NCBI GenBank assembly: GCA_027858345.1
Contig: JAQICX010000247.1
Coordinates: 1-51,098 of the forward strand
From: Kiritimatiellia bacterium
GTDB lineage: Bacteria > Verrucomicrobiota > Kiritimatiellia > JAQICX01
Reading direction: 5' to 3'
Length of the DNA: 51,098 nt
Below are positions 50,070 through 51,098 of the stretch, piece by piece. The notes beneath the pieces were generated by a model. It did no database searches. It saw only the letters and a list, made by a program, of their open reading frames with translations, and was not told where the DNA came from. The position numbers and the translations under genes are program-made. How positions within the stretch are numbered: position 1 is the first letter of the stretch; every line of letters starts with the position of its first letter.

Positions 50070-50083
50070 TACGAATGTTCGTA
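50070..50083. promoter_or_regulatory. Operator-like palindrome upstream of the beta-helix gene
   Basis: TACGAATGTTCGTA has perfect TACGAA/TTCGTA arms with a 2-base centre. It lies in the putative promoter of the minus-strand gene starting at 50024. The regulator is unknown. Confidence 0.45.
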
Positions 50084-50181
50084 AAATAATGTTTTTCAAT
50101 ATTTGTTAATAATTTCAAAGGTACCAATAAAATCACTTTTACTACTATTAACATAAAGCACGTCATATGAATATTCTATAT

Positions 50182-50286
50182 TCACCTATGATTATATAGA
50201 TTAAGCATAAGATTTCCCGTGAAGGTATTTCCTCCTCTCTGACCTCCAGCTATTAACGAACATAGCACTAACAATATTTTTTTCAT
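50182..50286 (-). CDS. Short peptide with signal-like N-terminus, probable remnant
   Basis: AAGGAG is followed eight bases later by an ATG at 50286 that encodes MKKILLVLCSLIAGG and then QRGGNTFTG, ending after 34 residues. The good ribosome-binding site and signal-type start suggest the 5' end of a lost secreted-protein gene, or a small peptide. Confidence 0.4.
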   Translation of the reverse strand: MKKILLVLCSLIAGGQRGGNTFTGNLMLNLYNHR

Positions 50287-51098
50287 TATTTTGGCTCCTT
50301 ACTGCACTTTTAAAAACAATACAAGTATACATCAAATATATCAAATGTAAATCAGAAAGTTTAAAAAATCAATAATAAATCTTAAAGTATTTGTTATAAG
50401 CAGTTTAGACATAGATGGCAGAACAGCATATAGTACATAGAACTTATTAATTGTTGGCATAATCAACAGAAAATGCGATGAAAATCTGTAAATATAGATA
50501 ATTTTCGGGTCTTCATAAATTATTGTGGGTGCATATTCGATTTTAGCAAAAAAACTGCTTATTCTATCCTTCACGCTCGTCATTCCCGGGAGGAGTTTGG
50601 TGAGGCTAATGTTTGGCGTGCAGGTTCACAACTGTAGCCGAGGTACGCAGACCTTTGAAAATTATGATAAATATTTTGATGCACGTTTTGACATGTCCCA
50701 CTCCGTCTCGCATTGCTCGCCACCTACTCCCGCAGAGCGGGACTAACAAGTTAGCCGGGGAACAAGCGGTAGACTTGCGGGTTCGACCTGTAGCCGAGTC
50801 GCTCCGGCTCGGGGAAACGATTCGCGAATAACGCTCCACGAACAACGGGAGCGAAGCGACAGGAGGAGCAGGACTGAGGGGGTTTAAGAATATATCAAAC
50901 GAAAATATGAGAGTTCATCCTTTAGTTTTTCGGTTGGACAAGAAAACATCTGTTTTAACCAATAAAATCAGCAAATGAGAGCTTGTTTTTTTTCAGTTTT
51001 GGGTGATAAAGTTGAAAATTATATTTAAAAGGCGGGGTGAAGCACCCCGACCCTACAGAAGCCATTTGCAATCAACCTTTTAGCTTTGGTTGCAGCAT
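50287..51098. other. Intergenic region with mosaic repeats
   Basis: The first part (to 50580) is AT-rich. A minus-strand open frame there (50583-50341) has no support and is not called. From 50585 it is repeat mosaic: GGGAGGAGTTTGGTGAGG, CCACTCCGTCTCGC, CTCCCGC-aga-GCGGGA, CGAGTCGCTCCGGCTCG and CTTTAGTTTTTCGGTTGG (50920-50937, an element end). No gene is recognised up to the right edge. Confidence 0.5.

Noticed and set aside
50341..50583. Minus-strand open frame of 80 codons
   Set aside because: No ribosome-binding site, AT-driven Ile/Phe/Tyr bias, and its beginning lies in repeat sequence.

Overview
The window reads as a chromosomal stretch from a moderately AT-rich Gram-negative bacterium. 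Outer-membrane beta-barrels (a TonB-dependent receptor and a porin-like C-terminus), periplasmic signal peptides and secreted glycan-binding proteins show a diderm envelope. The mix of an Fkp-type fucokinase/guanylyltransferase, LacI-controlled secreted glycosidase and LamG proteins, DUF6868, Gfo/Idh oxidoreductase and many hairpin-rich intergenic repeats would suit a PVC-superphylum organism (Lentisphaerota, Kiritimatiellota or a relative). That placement is an inference from gene content, not a phylogeny.

Layout. 1-5.0 kb: a repeat-rich leader, a secreted helical protein of unknown function, and an overlapping tatD-nudC pair. 5.0-10 kb: accessory DNA with a decayed Rhs-type toxin/immunity remnant, an Rpn-type nuclease gene flanked by ~115-bp direct repeats, and a Fic protein. 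10-19.2 kb, all on the minus strand: DUF2851, a membrane receptor with a Schlafen/AlbA_2 output domain translationally coupled to pyrC, an Fkp-like enzyme and a GAF-GGDEF protein with a degraded active site. 19.2-25.5 kb: a MITE-like element, then a TPR/polysaccharide-deacetylase/beta-barrel fusion, ddl and an EamA transporter. 25.6-31.8 kb, minus strand: a zinc-ribbon membrane-protein cluster, cold-shock protein, Cfa-type methyltransferase, a decayed fetAB-like ABC system and a LacI regulator. 31.9-36.5 kb: two identical palindromic operators controlling a secreted glycosidase and a LamG/discoidin protein. 36.7-41.4 kb: a glycosidase fragment, a cobalamin riboswitch with a BtuB-like receptor, and two small membrane proteins. 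41.9-46.8 kb: SGNH hydrolase, grpE-dnaJ, rsmE and an oxidoreductase. 47-51 kb: a second MITE-like element, a frameshifted GntR regulator, and a compositionally foreign secreted beta-helix protein.

Many genes are ordinary housekeeping or envelope genes. The unusual content is (i) the TPR-deacetylase-barrel fusion, which resembles PgaA and PgaB in one chain; (ii) the transmembrane AlbA_2 receptor; and (iii) a dense population of intergenic repeats. These repeats are modular hairpins, CTAACTGN octamer arrays that put stop codons in every frame, GGTTAAG/GATTAAG runs, and small elements ending in CCTTGATTTTTCGGTTG-type inverted repeats. No rRNA, tRNA or CRISPR array was recognised.
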